From: Acetivibrio cellulolyticus CD2
Lineage (GTDB): Bacteria; Bacillota; Clostridia; Acetivibrionales; Acetivibrionaceae
Reading direction: 5' to 3'
Length of the DNA: 64,000 nucleotides
Assembly (NCBI RefSeq): GCF_000179595.2
Contig: NZ_JH556659.1
Coordinates: forward strand, 795,905-859,904
The number at the start of each line of letters is the position of its first letter. The stretch's first letter is position 1. Positions 37,969 to 47,607 of this stretch are shown one piece after another. A program made the position numbers and the translations under genes. The notes under the pieces were generated by a model. It saw only the letters and a program-made list of their open reading frames with translations. It did no database searches and was not told where the DNA came from.

Positions 37969-39330
37969 ATGTTAGATTTTACACCTAAAGAATATGTTGA
38001 TAGGAAAGGTTTGGTTATAAATCCTGCGAAAACATGTCAGCCAGTTGGAGCAATGTATGCAGCACTGGGAATACATAAGTGCCTTCCACACAGCCATGGC
38101 TCACAAGGGTGTTGTGCATATCACAGAAAGCTTTTAACCAGGAATTTCAGAGATCCTGTAATGGCGTCCACAAGTTCGTTTACTGAAGGAGCAGCTGTTT
38201 TTGGTGGTGGCACAAACTTAAAAACCGCAATAAAGAATGTATTTTCAATATATAACCCGGATATTATTGCAATTCATACAACATGTCTCTCAGAGACAAT
38301 TGGAGATGATATACCTGCATTCGTAATAGATGCACAAGTTCCAGAAGGGAAATATGTAATACACGCAAATACACCAAGTTATGTTGGATCTCATATCACA
38401 GGCTTTTCAAATATGGTAAAAGGTATGGTGAAATACCTGTCAAAAAATAGTGGAGAGCCTAATGGTAAGATAAATGTTATACCGGGATTTGTAAATCCTT
38501 CCGATATGCGGGAGATGAAGAGGCTTATGAAGGCTATGGGGATAGAGTATATAATGTTCCCGGATACAAGTGGAGTTTTGGATACGGCTATAACAGGCAA
38601 GTATGAGATGTACCCAAAGGGTGGTACAAAAATTGAGGATCTGATAGATGCTGGTAATTCAAAAGCAACAATTGCATTAGGAAGCTTTGCCTCAGCAGAT
38701 GCATCATATGAATTGGATAAAAAATGTAAAGTGCCTTCAAGTGTTCTAAAAACTCCAATTGGCATTGAGGCTACAGATAAGTTCTTAATGGAGTTGTCAA
38801 GAATTACTGGAATGGAAATACCCTATGAATTGGAGGAAGAGAGAGGTCAGGTTGTGGATGTAATGGTTGACTGCCATTATCATTATCATGGCAAAAAGGT
38901 AGCTATTCATGGCGATCCTGACCTGGTAATTGCACTTACTGAGTTTGTATTAAGTCTTGGAATGATTCCTAAATATGTATTGACAGGAACTCCTGGTGAG
39001 TTCTTTGAAAAGGAAGTTAATGCAATGCTTAGAGATGCTCAGGTGGAGGGCAAAGTTAAAGCAGCAGGTGACCTGTTTACTTTGCATCAATGGATTAAGG
39101 AAGAGCCTGTAGATCTTATCATTGGTAATACTCATGGAAAGTATATTGCCAGAGCTGAGGATATCCCTTTTGTACGTGTAGGTTTTCCTATATTAGATAG
39201 AAGTGTACATTCTTATATGCCTGTCGTTGGCTATAAGGGAGCTTTAAGGCTGATAGAAATGATAAGTAATACCTTGCTTGACAGAAAAGAAAGAGATTCT
39301 GCTGATGAAGATGTTGAACTTATAATGTAG
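37969..39330 (+). CDS. nifK: Nitrogenase MoFe protein beta chain
   Basis: 453 residues from ATG 37969, 8 bp after AAGGAGG; the nifD stop is one base upstream, so translation is coupled. P-cluster cysteines are in PAKTCQPVGA, SHGSQGCCAYHR and HTTCLSETIGDD. The chain lacks the N-terminal extension of about 50 residues seen in proteobacterial NifK, balancing the insertion in NifD, as in C. pasteurianum. It pairs with NifD and shares the P-cluster at the interface. A 160-bp gap with a hairpin separates it from nifE. Confidence 0.97.
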   Translation: MLDFTPKEYVDRKGLVINPAKTCQPVGAMYAALGIHKCLPHSHGSQGCCAYHRKLLTRNFRDPVMASTSSFTEGAAVFGGGTNLKTAIKNVFSIYNPDIIAIHTTCLSETIGDDIPAFVIDAQVPEGKYVIHANTPSYVGSHITGFSNMVKGMVKYLSKNSGEPNGKINVIPGFVNPSDMREMKRLMKAMGIEYIMFPDTSGVLDTAITGKYEMYPKGGTKIEDLIDAGNSKATIALGSFASADASYELDKKCKVPSSVLKTPIGIEATDKFLMELSRITGMEIPYELEEERGQVVDVMVDCHYHYHGKKVAIHGDPDLVIALTEFVLSLGMIPKYVLTGTPGEFFEKEVNAMLRDAQVEGKVKAAGDLFTLHQWIKEEPVDLIIGNTHGKYIARAEDIPFVRVGFPILDRSVHSYMPVVGYKGALRLIEMISNTLLDRKERDSADEDVELIM

Positions 39331-39448
39331 TAATTTGTTTAATCCTTAGCTCCATCTGTTTTACACTCCAATGGTGGCTGTAAATGAAAATTGGTTTTTT
39401 ATCCAGGGGACTGGTTTTCGGGATGGGGCTTCTTTATATAAACCTCTT

Positions 39449-39480
39449 AGGGTTTTCCTAATGCATTTATGGAAAGCCCT
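39449..39480 (+). promoter_or_regulatory. Hairpin abutting the nifE ribosome site
   Basis: AGGGTTTTCC (39449-39458) pairs with GGAAAGCCCT (39471-39480) around a 12-nt loop; the nifE GGAGG starts at 39481. No T run follows, so it is not a terminator. It could set mRNA stability at the 3' end of nifHDK or limit nifE translation. Confidence 0.55.
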
Positions 39481-39494
39481 GGAGGATGAAAGGT

Positions 39495-40859
39495 ATGATC
39501 AATATGTCAAATAAAGTTCAAAGTGGAGTTCTTGAAGAAAGAAAAGACTTTATCTGTTTTAAATCAAAGGATAAAAGCGGAAATGTGAAATGTGAAAAAG
39601 ACAGTGTGGCTGGAAGCGTTAGTCAGAGGGCCTGTGTATACTGTGGTGCAAGGGTTGTATTAAATCCTATTACCGATGCTTTTCATATAGTGCATGGACC
39701 AATAGGCTGTGCAAGTTATACGTGGGATATAAGAGGAAGCCTTTCAAGTGGCCCTGAAAGTTATAGGAACAGTTTTTCGACAGATCTTAGGGAACATGAT
39801 GTGGTTTTTGGAGGAGAAAAAAAGCTGGCTTTGGCCATTGATGAAATATATGAGAAGTACTCACCCAAACTGATTTTTGTTTATGCAACATGTATAGTTG
39901 GTGTTATTGGTGACGATATTGATGCCGTTTGTAAAAAGGCAGAAGAAAAATATAAAATCCGTGTTATACCTGTGAAGTCAAGCGGGTTTGCAGGAAATAA
40001 GTCAATGGGGTATAAGGCGGCCTGCCACGCATTACTTAAGGTTATGGAAGAAAATGACGCACAAAAAAAGAGTAACGGTATAAATATTCTTGGTGATTTT
40101 AATCTTGCCGGTGAAATGTGGATTGTGACAGAATACTTAAAGAAAATTGGGGTTAATATTTTAGCCAAGATCACAGGGGATGGACGTTATAAGGAAATAG
40201 TAAAAGCACCGGAGGCATCTCTTAATATAGTTCAATGTGCAGGTTCTATGACTTATCTTGCAAAGGAAATGGAGAAAAAGTACAATATTCCGTTTGTAAA
40301 GGTTAGTTTCTTTGGAATTGAAGACACAAGTATTTCTATTATGAGAGTTGCAGAAGCGGTTGGAGGTAAAGAGGCTATAGAAAAAGCAAAACAGTTGATT
40401 AGTGAAGAAAAGAGTAAGGTGGAACCGTTGCTGGATTATTATAGGAAAAGACTTGAGGGGAAAAAAGCTGCAATTTATGTTGGCGGTGGGTTTAAAGCGA
40501 TTTCACTAATAAAGCAGTTTAATGCCATCGGAATGAAGACTGTAATGGTTGGGACACAGACTGGTAGGCCTGAGGAGTACGAAGTTTTAAGAAGTATGGC
40601 GGATGATGGAACGGTAATATTGGATGATGCGAATCCTGCAGAGCTTGAAAAGTTTATGATGGAAAAGGGTGCGGATATCCTTGTGGGGGGAGTCAAGGAA
40701 AGGCCTTTGGCATATAAACTGGGAATAGCATTTTGTGATCATAATCATGAAAGGAAGCATCCGCTATGCGGTTTTGAGGGGGCTTTAAACTTCGCAAAAG
40801 AGGTTGATATGTCAATAAATAGTCCAGTATGGAACGTAATACGCCAAGGGGGTGATTAA
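39495..40859 (+). CDS. nifE: FeMo-cofactor scaffold protein NifE
   Basis: 454 residues from ATG 39495 (9 bp after GGAGG); ATGs at 39486 and 39504 are alternatives. It resembles NifD: CVYCGARVVLNP, HGPIGCASYTWD and YATCIVGVIGDD hold the cluster cysteines, and VVQCAGSMTYLA-like sequence replaces the FeMo-co ligand region. With NifN it receives NifB-co and completes FeMo-co. It ends 1 bp before the nifN-B GTG, so the two are translationally coupled. Confidence 0.96.
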   Translation: MINMSNKVQSGVLEERKDFICFKSKDKSGNVKCEKDSVAGSVSQRACVYCGARVVLNPITDAFHIVHGPIGCASYTWDIRGSLSSGPESYRNSFSTDLREHDVVFGGEKKLALAIDEIYEKYSPKLIFVYATCIVGVIGDDIDAVCKKAEEKYKIRVIPVKSSGFAGNKSMGYKAACHALLKVMEENDAQKKSNGINILGDFNLAGEMWIVTEYLKKIGVNILAKITGDGRYKEIVKAPEASLNIVQCAGSMTYLAKEMEKKYNIPFVKVSFFGIEDTSISIMRVAEAVGGKEAIEKAKQLISEEKSKVEPLLDYYRKRLEGKKAAIYVGGGFKAISLIKQFNAIGMKTVMVGTQTGRPEEYEVLRSMADDGTVILDDANPAELEKFMMEKGADILVGGVKERPLAYKLGIAFCDHNHERKHPLCGFEGALNFAKEVDMSINSPVWNVIRQGGD

Positions 40860-40860
40860 A

Positions 40861-43548
40861 GTGGAAAACAGAAACTTTGTAAACTTAAATATAAATCCGT
40901 GTAAAATGTGTATGCCATTAGGAGCGGTAATGGCCTTTAAAGGTATCGAAAACAGCATGTTTGTGCTGCATGGTTCTCAAGGATGCAGCACTTATATAAG
41001 ACGTCATATGTCGAGCCACTTTAATGAACCTATAGATGTGGCATCGTCTTCGCTAAATGAAGAGGGAACTGTATATGGTGGAGCAAGCAATCTGAAAAAG
41101 GGTCTTGCAAATGTTATAAAACTTTATGATCCTGATGTTATAGGGGTAGCAACTACATGTCTTGCTGAGACAATTGGAGAGGATATTAAAAGGATTGTAC
41201 AGGAGTTTTATACGGAGGAAGAAAGCAAGAGGGAAGTAAATATTGACAAAGTTAAGATTGTTCCCATATCCACACCGGGTTATGGAGGTACAAATTCCGA
41301 AGGCTATAATGCAGCACTGTTAAGTATTGTAAAGGAATTGTGTACAGACAGTAAAGCCAATAATAAAGTTAATGTTGTAACATGCAGTATGAATCCGGGG
41401 GATATAAGAAATGTAAAGAAAATGTTGGAGAGTTTTGGAATAGATTATATTTTGCTTCCTGATGTTTCAAATACTTTAGATGCACCTTACGAGAAGGAGT
41501 ATAGAAGAATTCCGAAGGGAGGAACGAAAGTCTCCGATATTGTAAAAATGGGGGGAGCAGCTGCAACTATTGAAATCGGGTTGACTGTTTCAGAGGAAGC
41601 ATCAGTGGGCGAATTGCTTAAGAAAAAGTTTGATATTCCTCTATACAAATGTGCTATGCCTGTTGGAATCTCTAGTACAGATGCTTTTTTGGAAATACTT
41701 GAAAAAATTTCGGGAAAAGAGGTTCCAAAGGATCTTAAAGAACAAAGGGGTAGACTTGTAGACGGTATGATTGATTCGCACAAGTTTAATGCAGAAGGTC
41801 GGGCTGTTATCTTTGGGGAACCTGAATTAAGTTATGCAATGGGAATGCTTTGCATGGAAAACGGTATAAAGCCGGTTCTCATATCAACAGGAGCAGAAAA
41901 TAAAAAGCTAAAAGAACTAATAGGAAAAGCTTGTAATGGAGAAAACCCAACAGTTTTGGATGATACGAATTTTGATACGATTAGAGACTATGCAGTTAAG
42001 CTTAATGCAAATATATTATTGGGAAATTCCGACGGAAAGGTAATAACTGAAAAAGAGGGCATTCCGTTGGTAAGAGTTGGGTTCCCGGTACATGACAGGG
42101 TTGGGGGACAGAGGAAAGTTATCACGGGATATAATGGTTCATTAGAATTGCTGGACAACATTACAAATACACTTCTTGAGGTCAAGTATTCTAATTATAG
42201 AGAAAATATGTACAACAACTACTTTAAGGGAAAGGATGTGAGTGCTGTGACTTCCACAGATTTAATTAAAAGCGAGATTAATAATGATAAAGAAAGAAAG
42301 CTTCAAAATACAGCAAAAACAGCAGAACATCCTTGTTATTCAGGCGGTGCCTGCAAAATCGCAAGAATGCACATACCTGTAGCACCAGCCTGTAATATTC
42401 AGTGCAACTACTGCAACAGAAAATATGATTGTCAGAATGAAAGCCGTCCAGGGGTTACGAGCGAAGTCCTGTCGCCTGAAGAGGCACGGGTAAAGTTCCT
42501 TAAAGTAAAAGAAAAGTTGGGTAACCTGAAAGTAGTTGGAATAGCAGGACCGGGTGATGCACTTGCAAATTTTGAAAATACAAAAAAATCAATAGAGCTT
42601 ATTAAAGGTGAAGACCCTGAGATAATTATTTGTCTTTCAACTAACGGCTTGATGCTTCCGTATTATGCCGATGACATCATTGAGTCAGGAGTATCACATG
42701 TGACCATTACAATTAATGCAATTGATCCTGAAATTGGTGCTAAAATATACAAGTATATAAATTTTAGAGGCAAAAAGCTTTCAGGGGTACAAGGTGCTGA
42801 AATTCTTATAAGAAATCAGCTTTCAGGACTTAGATATCTTTCTGAAAGAGGAGTGGTCTGCAAGGTTAATATAGTTATGATTAAGGGGATTAATGATGAG
42901 CATATTGAGGAAGTTGTAAAAAAGGTAAAGGAAAATGGTGCCTTTATAACCAATATAATGCCGCTTATTCCTGCTGAAGGAAGTGCTTTTGAGGATATGC
43001 AGCAGACAAATAATAAAGAACTCAATGAATTAAGAAAAAAGTGCGGTGAACATATCAAACAGATGTACCACTGTAAACAATGCAGGGCGGACGCGATAGG
43101 TACTTTGGATCAGGATGTATCACCGGAATTCAGAAGGAGCAACAGTTGCATGAGCTCACAAGCAGAGGCTAAAAAGGAAATTTCCAAGCCGTATACTTTT
43201 GCAGTCGCAACTAGTTCAGGGATGTATATTGATCAGCACTTTGGCCATGTTGGAGAATTTTATATTTTTAGTTACTGGCTTAACTCAATTAGTTTTTTAG
43301 AAAAGAGAAGTGTAAGTAAATACTGCAACGGTTCAGACGACTGTGAAAATGAAGAATCAAAAATTGAGAGGATTATCAACACAATAGCTGATTGTGATGG
43401 AGTTGTGACCTTGAGAATTGGATACAATCCTCAGAAAAAGCTTGAAGATGTGGGGATAAAGGTATTCCAGACTTGTGGGACTATAGAAGAAGGAATACGG
43501 TATGCTGTAAAAGAGCTTAGTCAGAATAGAGAAGAGATTAAGGGGTGA
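40861..43548 (+). CDS. nifN-B: NifN-NifB fusion with C-terminal NifX-like domain
   Basis: 895 residues from GTG 40861, 9 bp after AAGGGGG. Residues 1 to about 460 are NifN (NPCKMCMPLGAVMA, HGSQGCSTYIRRH, TTCLAETIGED). From about 490 the NifB part begins: HPCYSGGACKIARMHIPVAP, then the radical-SAM C511-x3-C515-x2-C518 (CNIQCNYC) and YKYINFRGKKLSG. A NifX/NafY-type cofactor-binding domain (about 776-890, FAVATSSGMYIDQHFGHVGEF) ends the chain. NifB makes the 8Fe core and NifN with NifE is the scaffold that accepts it; fusion would channel it. The C. pasteurianum nifN-B gene has the same fusion. Confidence 0.95.
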   Translation: MENRNFVNLNINPCKMCMPLGAVMAFKGIENSMFVLHGSQGCSTYIRRHMSSHFNEPIDVASSSLNEEGTVYGGASNLKKGLANVIKLYDPDVIGVATTCLAETIGEDIKRIVQEFYTEEESKREVNIDKVKIVPISTPGYGGTNSEGYNAALLSIVKELCTDSKANNKVNVVTCSMNPGDIRNVKKMLESFGIDYILLPDVSNTLDAPYEKEYRRIPKGGTKVSDIVKMGGAAATIEIGLTVSEEASVGELLKKKFDIPLYKCAMPVGISSTDAFLEILEKISGKEVPKDLKEQRGRLVDGMIDSHKFNAEGRAVIFGEPELSYAMGMLCMENGIKPVLISTGAENKKLKELIGKACNGENPTVLDDTNFDTIRDYAVKLNANILLGNSDGKVITEKEGIPLVRVGFPVHDRVGGQRKVITGYNGSLELLDNITNTLLEVKYSNYRENMYNNYFKGKDVSAVTSTDLIKSEINNDKERKLQNTAKTAEHPCYSGGACKIARMHIPVAPACNIQCNYCNRKYDCQNESRPGVTSEVLSPEEARVKFLKVKEKLGNLKVVGIAGPGDALANFENTKKSIELIKGEDPEIIICLSTNGLMLPYYADDIIESGVSHVTITINAIDPEIGAKIYKYINFRGKKLSGVQGAEILIRNQLSGLRYLSERGVVCKVNIVMIKGINDEHIEEVVKKVKENGAFITNIMPLIPAEGSAFEDMQQTNNKELNELRKKCGEHIKQMYHCKQCRADAIGTLDQDVSPEFRRSNSCMSSQAEAKKEISKPYTFAVATSSGMYIDQHFGHVGEFYIFSYWLNSISFLEKRSVSKYCNGSDDCENEESKIERIINTIADCDGVVTLRIGYNPQKKLEDVGIKVFQTCGTIEEGIRYAVKELSQNREEIKG

Positions 43549-43556
43549 ATTTAGTT

Positions 43557-43868
43557 ATGAGAAAGCCAAAGTATCATGTATTTGTGTGCACAAGTTCAAG
43601 AATTAATGGACAGCAGAAGGGATACTGTTTTTCTAAAGATGCAGTATCCATTATTCAAAGATTTATGGAAGAAATAGAAGCGAATGAACTGACGGATGAG
43701 GTTATGGTGACAAACACTGGTTGTTTTGGTATTTGCAGTTCAGGACCAGTAGTTGTAGTTTACCCTGAAGGTGTTTGGTATAAGGAGGTTACACCTGATG
43801 ATGTTTCTGAGATTGTTGAGTTGCATTTTATAAATGGTAAAAAGGTAGAAAGACTCGAGATAAAGTAG
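43557..43868 (+). CDS. 2Fe-2S ferredoxin (thioredoxin-like, C. pasteurianum type)
   Basis: 103 residues from ATG 43557; an upstream GTG overlaps the nifN-B stop. It aligns by eye along its whole length with the C. pasteurianum 2Fe-2S ferredoxin: HVFVCTSSRINGQQKGYC, NTGCFGICSSGPVVVVYPEGVWY. The ligand cysteines equivalent to 11, 24, 56 and 60 are present; the non-ligand Cys14 is Ser here. The C. pasteurianum protein is known to interact with the MoFe protein. The position right after nifN-B suggests a nitrogenase-specific electron carrier or assembly role. Confidence 0.93.
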   Translation: MRKPKYHVFVCTSSRINGQQKGYCFSKDAVSIIQRFMEEIEANELTDEVMVTNTGCFGICSSGPVVVVYPEGVWYKEVTPDDVSEIVELHFINGKKVERLEIK

Positions 43869-43906
43869 TTTGTGCGTATTTTGTTATTGGGGGAGGAGGG
43901 GTTGAA

Positions 43907-44707
43907 ATGAAGAAAATTGTTGTTCTGGCAGCTTTAACTGTTGGACTTCTGCTATGGGTGTTTCTGGAAAGTGGGACCTCGCCTGATAAAGAGGATAAAC
44001 AAGAGATAACTGTATTCGCAGCATCAAGTCTTACTGAAAGCTTTGAAGAAATAAAAAGTGTATATGAAATGAACAATGAAAGCATCAAAATCAACTTGAA
44101 TTTTGCAGGAAGTCAAGCTCTTAAAACCTCACTTGAAAATGGCGGGAAAGCTGACATATTTGTTAGTGCAAACCTAAAGTATATGGACGAACTGAGAGAC
44201 GAGGGTTTTATAAATCAATATAAAGTATTTCTGCGAAACAGACTGATACTTGTGAAAAATATGAACAGCACTTTTTCTGTGGAAGATTTGAAGGATCTAT
44301 CGAATGATGGTATTAGCTTGGCAGTGGGTGATAAGAGTGTTCCTGTTGGCAGTTACTGGCAAAAAGTATTGGACAGTAGTGTAGAAGATGGATTAATATC
44401 ACCTGGCATAAAAGCTAAGATAGACTCAAATATCAAAACTAGAGAGCTAAATGTAAAAGATGTGTTAAGCAAAGTACTCCTTGGAGAAGTTGATTTTGGA
44501 GTCGTTTATAAAAGTGATATAACAAAGGGAAATGAGGGTAAGCTTGAGGAGATAGATTTGGATGCTTTTTCAAAGTGTGAAGCAGATTATCCTTTGGCAA
44601 TTTTGAAGAATTCTGAGAAAAATACAGAGGTGCAAAAGTTCTATAACTTTCTCATCTCTAAAGAGGGTAAGGATATTCTGAAAAAATACAAGTTTATAAC
44701 TGATTAG
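43907..44707 (+). CDS. modA: Molybdate ABC transporter substrate-binding protein
   Basis: 266 residues. The N-terminal hydrophobic helix (residues 3-20) has no lipobox Cys, so the protein is either cleaved or membrane-anchored by this helix. The binding domain has the ModA markers ITVFAASSLTESFEEI, FAGSQAL, GKADIFVSANLKYMD, VPVGSYWQKVL and DFGVVYKSD. It captures molybdate or tungstate outside the cell for FeMo-cofactor. GGGGGAGGAGG precedes the ATG. It is followed by modB after 31 bp. Confidence 0.92.
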   Translation: MKKIVVLAALTVGLLLWVFLESGTSPDKEDKQEITVFAASSLTESFEEIKSVYEMNNESIKINLNFAGSQALKTSLENGGKADIFVSANLKYMDELRDEGFINQYKVFLRNRLILVKNMNSTFSVEDLKDLSNDGISLAVGDKSVPVGSYWQKVLDSSVEDGLISPGIKAKIDSNIKTRELNVKDVLSKVLLGEVDFGVVYKSDITKGNEGKLEEIDLDAFSKCEADYPLAILKNSEKNTEVQKFYNFLISKEGKDILKKYKFITD

Positions 44708-44738
44708 TTGATTAATGTTAGCTAGAGGAGGTGATAAT

Positions 44739-45623
44739 ATGCAAAAGACAGGAGTAGAGACTATAGAACTAAATAGAAATCAAAAGTTTGAAAGAACAAT
44801 CCTCAATAAAACCATCTCGAAAAAAAAGTACTTCTTCAGTACGGATTCTTTACTCCTGAGTTTTGCTGCAATTGCCGTATTGATATACTTTACACTGATA
44901 ATTTTACCTATATTTTCGCTATTGAAAGTAACTGGTGTGGTTAGCCTGATTGAGGCAATAACATGTACGGAAAATATTTTTGCACTTAAGTTGAGTTTCT
45001 TGACTACTTTAGTATCATTATTTCTTACATTTATTTTTGGTACACCTGTTGTATATTATCTTTCATGTACAAAGAACAACTTTTTTAAAAAAGTTTCAGG
45101 TATCATTGTAAGCTTGCCATCAGTTCTTCCTCCAGCAGTAGCAGGTATTGGCCTTTTATTAAGCTTTGGAAGAAATGGTATGCTGGGAATGTTTTTAGCG
45201 AAGTTTAATATTGAAGTGGTTTTTACTCCAACAGCAGTTATTTTAGCACAGTTCTTTGTATCGTCAACTTTCTATATTCAGGTTTTGAAAAACGGGGTTG
45301 ATGGCGTTTGCCCTGAGATATACGAAGCGTCATATGTTTTTGGAGCGGGCAAGGCTGAGACTTTTTTTAGGGTTATAATACCCATGCTGAAGAAAAATGT
45401 GATTGCCGGGCTTGTTGTATCATGGACAAGGGCATTAGGAGAGTTTGGAGCAACAATTATGTTTGCTGGTAATGTTTTTTGTAAAACCCGTACTATGCCT
45501 TTGCAGATTTATACACTTATGCAAACTGATATAAAGCTGGCAGCATCGGTATCGGTAGTATTATTTATTATATCTTTTGTTATGCTTTGGACTGTTAATT
45601 CTTTATTGAAAGATGAGGTGTAA
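44739..45623 (+). CDS. modB: Molybdate ABC transporter permease
   Basis: 294 residues from ATG 44739, 7 bp after GAGGAGGTGAT. Five or six transmembrane helices, with the binding-protein-dependent EAA loop (EASYVFGAGKAETFFRVIIPML), LPSVLPPAVAGIGLLLSFG and RALGEFGATIMFAGN typical of ModB. The first 45 residues are a polar cytoplasmic lead. No modC ATPase gene is adjacent, as in C. pasteurianum; the ATPase must come from elsewhere. nifV(omega) starts 4 bp after its stop. Confidence 0.93.
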   Translation: MQKTGVETIELNRNQKFERTILNKTISKKKYFFSTDSLLLSFAAIAVLIYFTLIILPIFSLLKVTGVVSLIEAITCTENIFALKLSFLTTLVSLFLTFIFGTPVVYYLSCTKNNFFKKVSGIIVSLPSVLPPAVAGIGLLLSFGRNGMLGMFLAKFNIEVVFTPTAVILAQFFVSSTFYIQVLKNGVDGVCPEIYEASYVFGAGKAETFFRVIIPMLKKNVIAGLVVSWTRALGEFGATIMFAGNVFCKTRTMPLQIYTLMQTDIKLAASVSVVLFIISFVMLWTVNSLLKDEV

Positions 45624-45627
45624 TTTT

Positions 45628-46677
45628 ATGGCATTGTCTTTAGGAAAGAATAATAAGGTTACTGTAATTGATAGAACTATTCCTGAAATTCTATCGAAAA
45701 AGGGCAGTTTAAAGAGGCTTGAGATAATTTATTTTTGTTGGATGCTGAAGGATATTGGCGTTGACTTAATTGAGATAGATACTGAGTTTTTGAGATCAAT
45801 TCCAAAGCTTCCGATTGGTTTGGATTTTTTATTGAGGATAAGGTCGAAAGAAGATGTTTCTAAGTGCATCATCAGCAGCGTAAAAAGTTGTGTTTTGACT
45901 GAAGAGTTATTGACTGATGATATAGTTGATAGTCTTAAAAACCAGGGCATAAAAATAATGGTTGAGGTCGATATTGAAAGACTTGGACAGATAAAAAAAG
46001 TTAGAAAGCTATGTTGCTTAGGTATGATAGATGAAGTGAGACTGACCGGGATGGATTTGCTTTTTTCTCCACTGTGGATTTCAAAGGTAAAGGAAATGAA
46101 AAAAGTACTCAATAAAAGCATTAATATATGCCCTAGAAATATGTTTTACAATGCTACTGCTTTGTGTGTAGAAGGAGTTATGAATGGAATGGACTCAATT
46201 ACGGTATCATTTTTGGGATATGGTCAAAACAACGGATTTGCTGCACTCGAAGAAGTGCTGGCTGCTGTAAAAGTATTACTTAAGGTAGATTTAAAGCTTG
46301 ACTTGAGTAAACTGCCTGAGGTTGCAGAATATTTTACATCAATTGCAGGAATAAGAATTCCGGATAATAAACCGGTTGTTGGAAAGGGAATATTTAATTA
46401 TCAGGCAGGTATACATGCAGATGGAATTGAAAAAAATCCTATAACCTATGAACCTTTCGATCCTTCATTGGTAGGCTTAAAAAGAGTATTGACCATTGGA
46501 AAGCATTCAGGAAAAAGAGCTGTACAAAAGAAGCTTAAGGAGTTGGGGATTATCTGCAAAATTGACGATGTTGCAAAAATACTCAAATCCATTCGGGAAA
46601 AGAGTACACAATGCAAAAGGGACCTATTTGATGAAGAAATACTGGATATCTATAGGAGTTCGGAGTTTAGCAGATAA
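45628..46677 (+). CDS. nifV-omega: Homocitrate synthase, omega subunit
   Basis: 349 residues from ATG 45628. The barrel start is degenerate (VIDRTIPEILSKKG in place of DTTLRDGEQ), so it lacks the active-site acidic residues. It keeps the C-terminal part that NifV(alpha) lacks: YQAGIHADGIEKNPITYEPF, GKHSGKRAVQKKLKELG. With NifV(alpha) it makes homocitrate, the organic ligand of FeMo-co, from acetyl-CoA and 2-oxoglutarate. This split into omega and alpha is known from C. pasteurianum. The order omega then alpha is also conserved. Confidence 0.92.
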   Translation: MALSLGKNNKVTVIDRTIPEILSKKGSLKRLEIIYFCWMLKDIGVDLIEIDTEFLRSIPKLPIGLDFLLRIRSKEDVSKCIISSVKSCVLTEELLTDDIVDSLKNQGIKIMVEVDIERLGQIKKVRKLCCLGMIDEVRLTGMDLLFSPLWISKVKEMKKVLNKSINICPRNMFYNATALCVEGVMNGMDSITVSFLGYGQNNGFAALEEVLAAVKVLLKVDLKLDLSKLPEVAEYFTSIAGIRIPDNKPVVGKGIFNYQAGIHADGIEKNPITYEPFDPSLVGLKRVLTIGKHSGKRAVQKKLKELGIICKIDDVAKILKSIREKSTQCKRDLFDEEILDIYRSSEFSR

Positions 46678-46686
46678 GGGGATGAG

Positions 46687-47511
46687 ATGCTTATGAAAAT
46701 AAATATTGTAGATACTACACTTAGGGACGGTGAGCAAAGGCCTGGAATAGCTTTTCGTTCATCTGAAAAGATTTATATAGCTAAAATGTTAAGTAATATC
46801 GGGACCTATCAGATTGAGGCAGGTATTCCTGCTATGGGTGGGGATGAAAAGAATTATATCATGAAATTAATGGAGCTTGGTTTAAAAAGCAGAATATCTG
46901 CATGGAACAGGATGAACATAAACGATATCAAGGACTCCATAGATTGCACGCCTGACATAATACATATTTCGATTCCGTCATCAGATATTCAGATAAATAA
47001 AAAATTGCAAAAGAACAGAATTTGGGTAGAAGAGAATATGAAAAGATGTATATCCTTTGCAAAGGATAAAGGTTATGAAGTGACAATTGGATTGGAAGAT
47101 GCATCAAGAGCGGATCCGGAGTTTTTGATGAGAATTATTGGAGTGGCATGTGCAATGGGAATTAAGAGGATAAGATATGCCGATACTGTTGGAGTTCTCT
47201 ACCGGCAGGGCATATATAACCAAATGATTAGAATAAAGCGCCAGTTTAGCAGCATTGAATTGGAAATTCATGCCCATAACGACCTTGGCATGGCTGTATC
47301 AAACTCAATTTCAGCTGTAAAGGCAGGAGCATTATATGTTGACTGCACATTGGGAGGTATTGGCGAAAGGGCAGGGAATTGTGACTATTTGAAGTTTGTA
47401 ACTGCAGCAAAAGCTATTCACGGATTTTGCAGTGATATAAATTTAAAAAAAGTAGCCAGGGTTCAAAAAAGCTTTTTGGGTATGGTCAAAGCGGTAGAGT
47501 TTGTTAGTTGA
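46687..47511 (+). CDS. nifV-alpha: Homocitrate synthase, alpha subunit
   Basis: About 274 residues; ATG 46687 or 46693 may be the start. The catalytic DTTLRDGEQRPG (metal and acetyl-CoA site), EAGIPAMGGDE, ASRADPEFLMRI, YADTVGVLYRQG, and the metal-binding HAHNDLGMAVSNS and GGIGERAGNCDY motifs make up the TIM barrel. The C-terminal domain is missing and is supplied by NifV(omega). It catalyses the Claisen condensation that yields homocitrate. It ends the nif operon; nadE begins 96 bp later. Confidence 0.93.
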   Translation: MLMKINIVDTTLRDGEQRPGIAFRSSEKIYIAKMLSNIGTYQIEAGIPAMGGDEKNYIMKLMELGLKSRISAWNRMNINDIKDSIDCTPDIIHISIPSSDIQINKKLQKNRIWVEENMKRCISFAKDKGYEVTIGLEDASRADPEFLMRIIGVACAMGIKRIRYADTVGVLYRQGIYNQMIRIKRQFSSIELEIHAHNDLGMAVSNSISAVKAGALYVDCTLGGIGERAGNCDYLKFVTAAKAIHGFCSDINLKKVARVQKSFLGMVKAVEFVS

Positions 47512-47607
47512 TAATAAAATTATACCTATAAATATTTTTTTGTGAAAATTGTACGGATATGTTAAACTTGTTTTATATTTAAGATTCTAATATATTCGGG
47601 TGATGAT

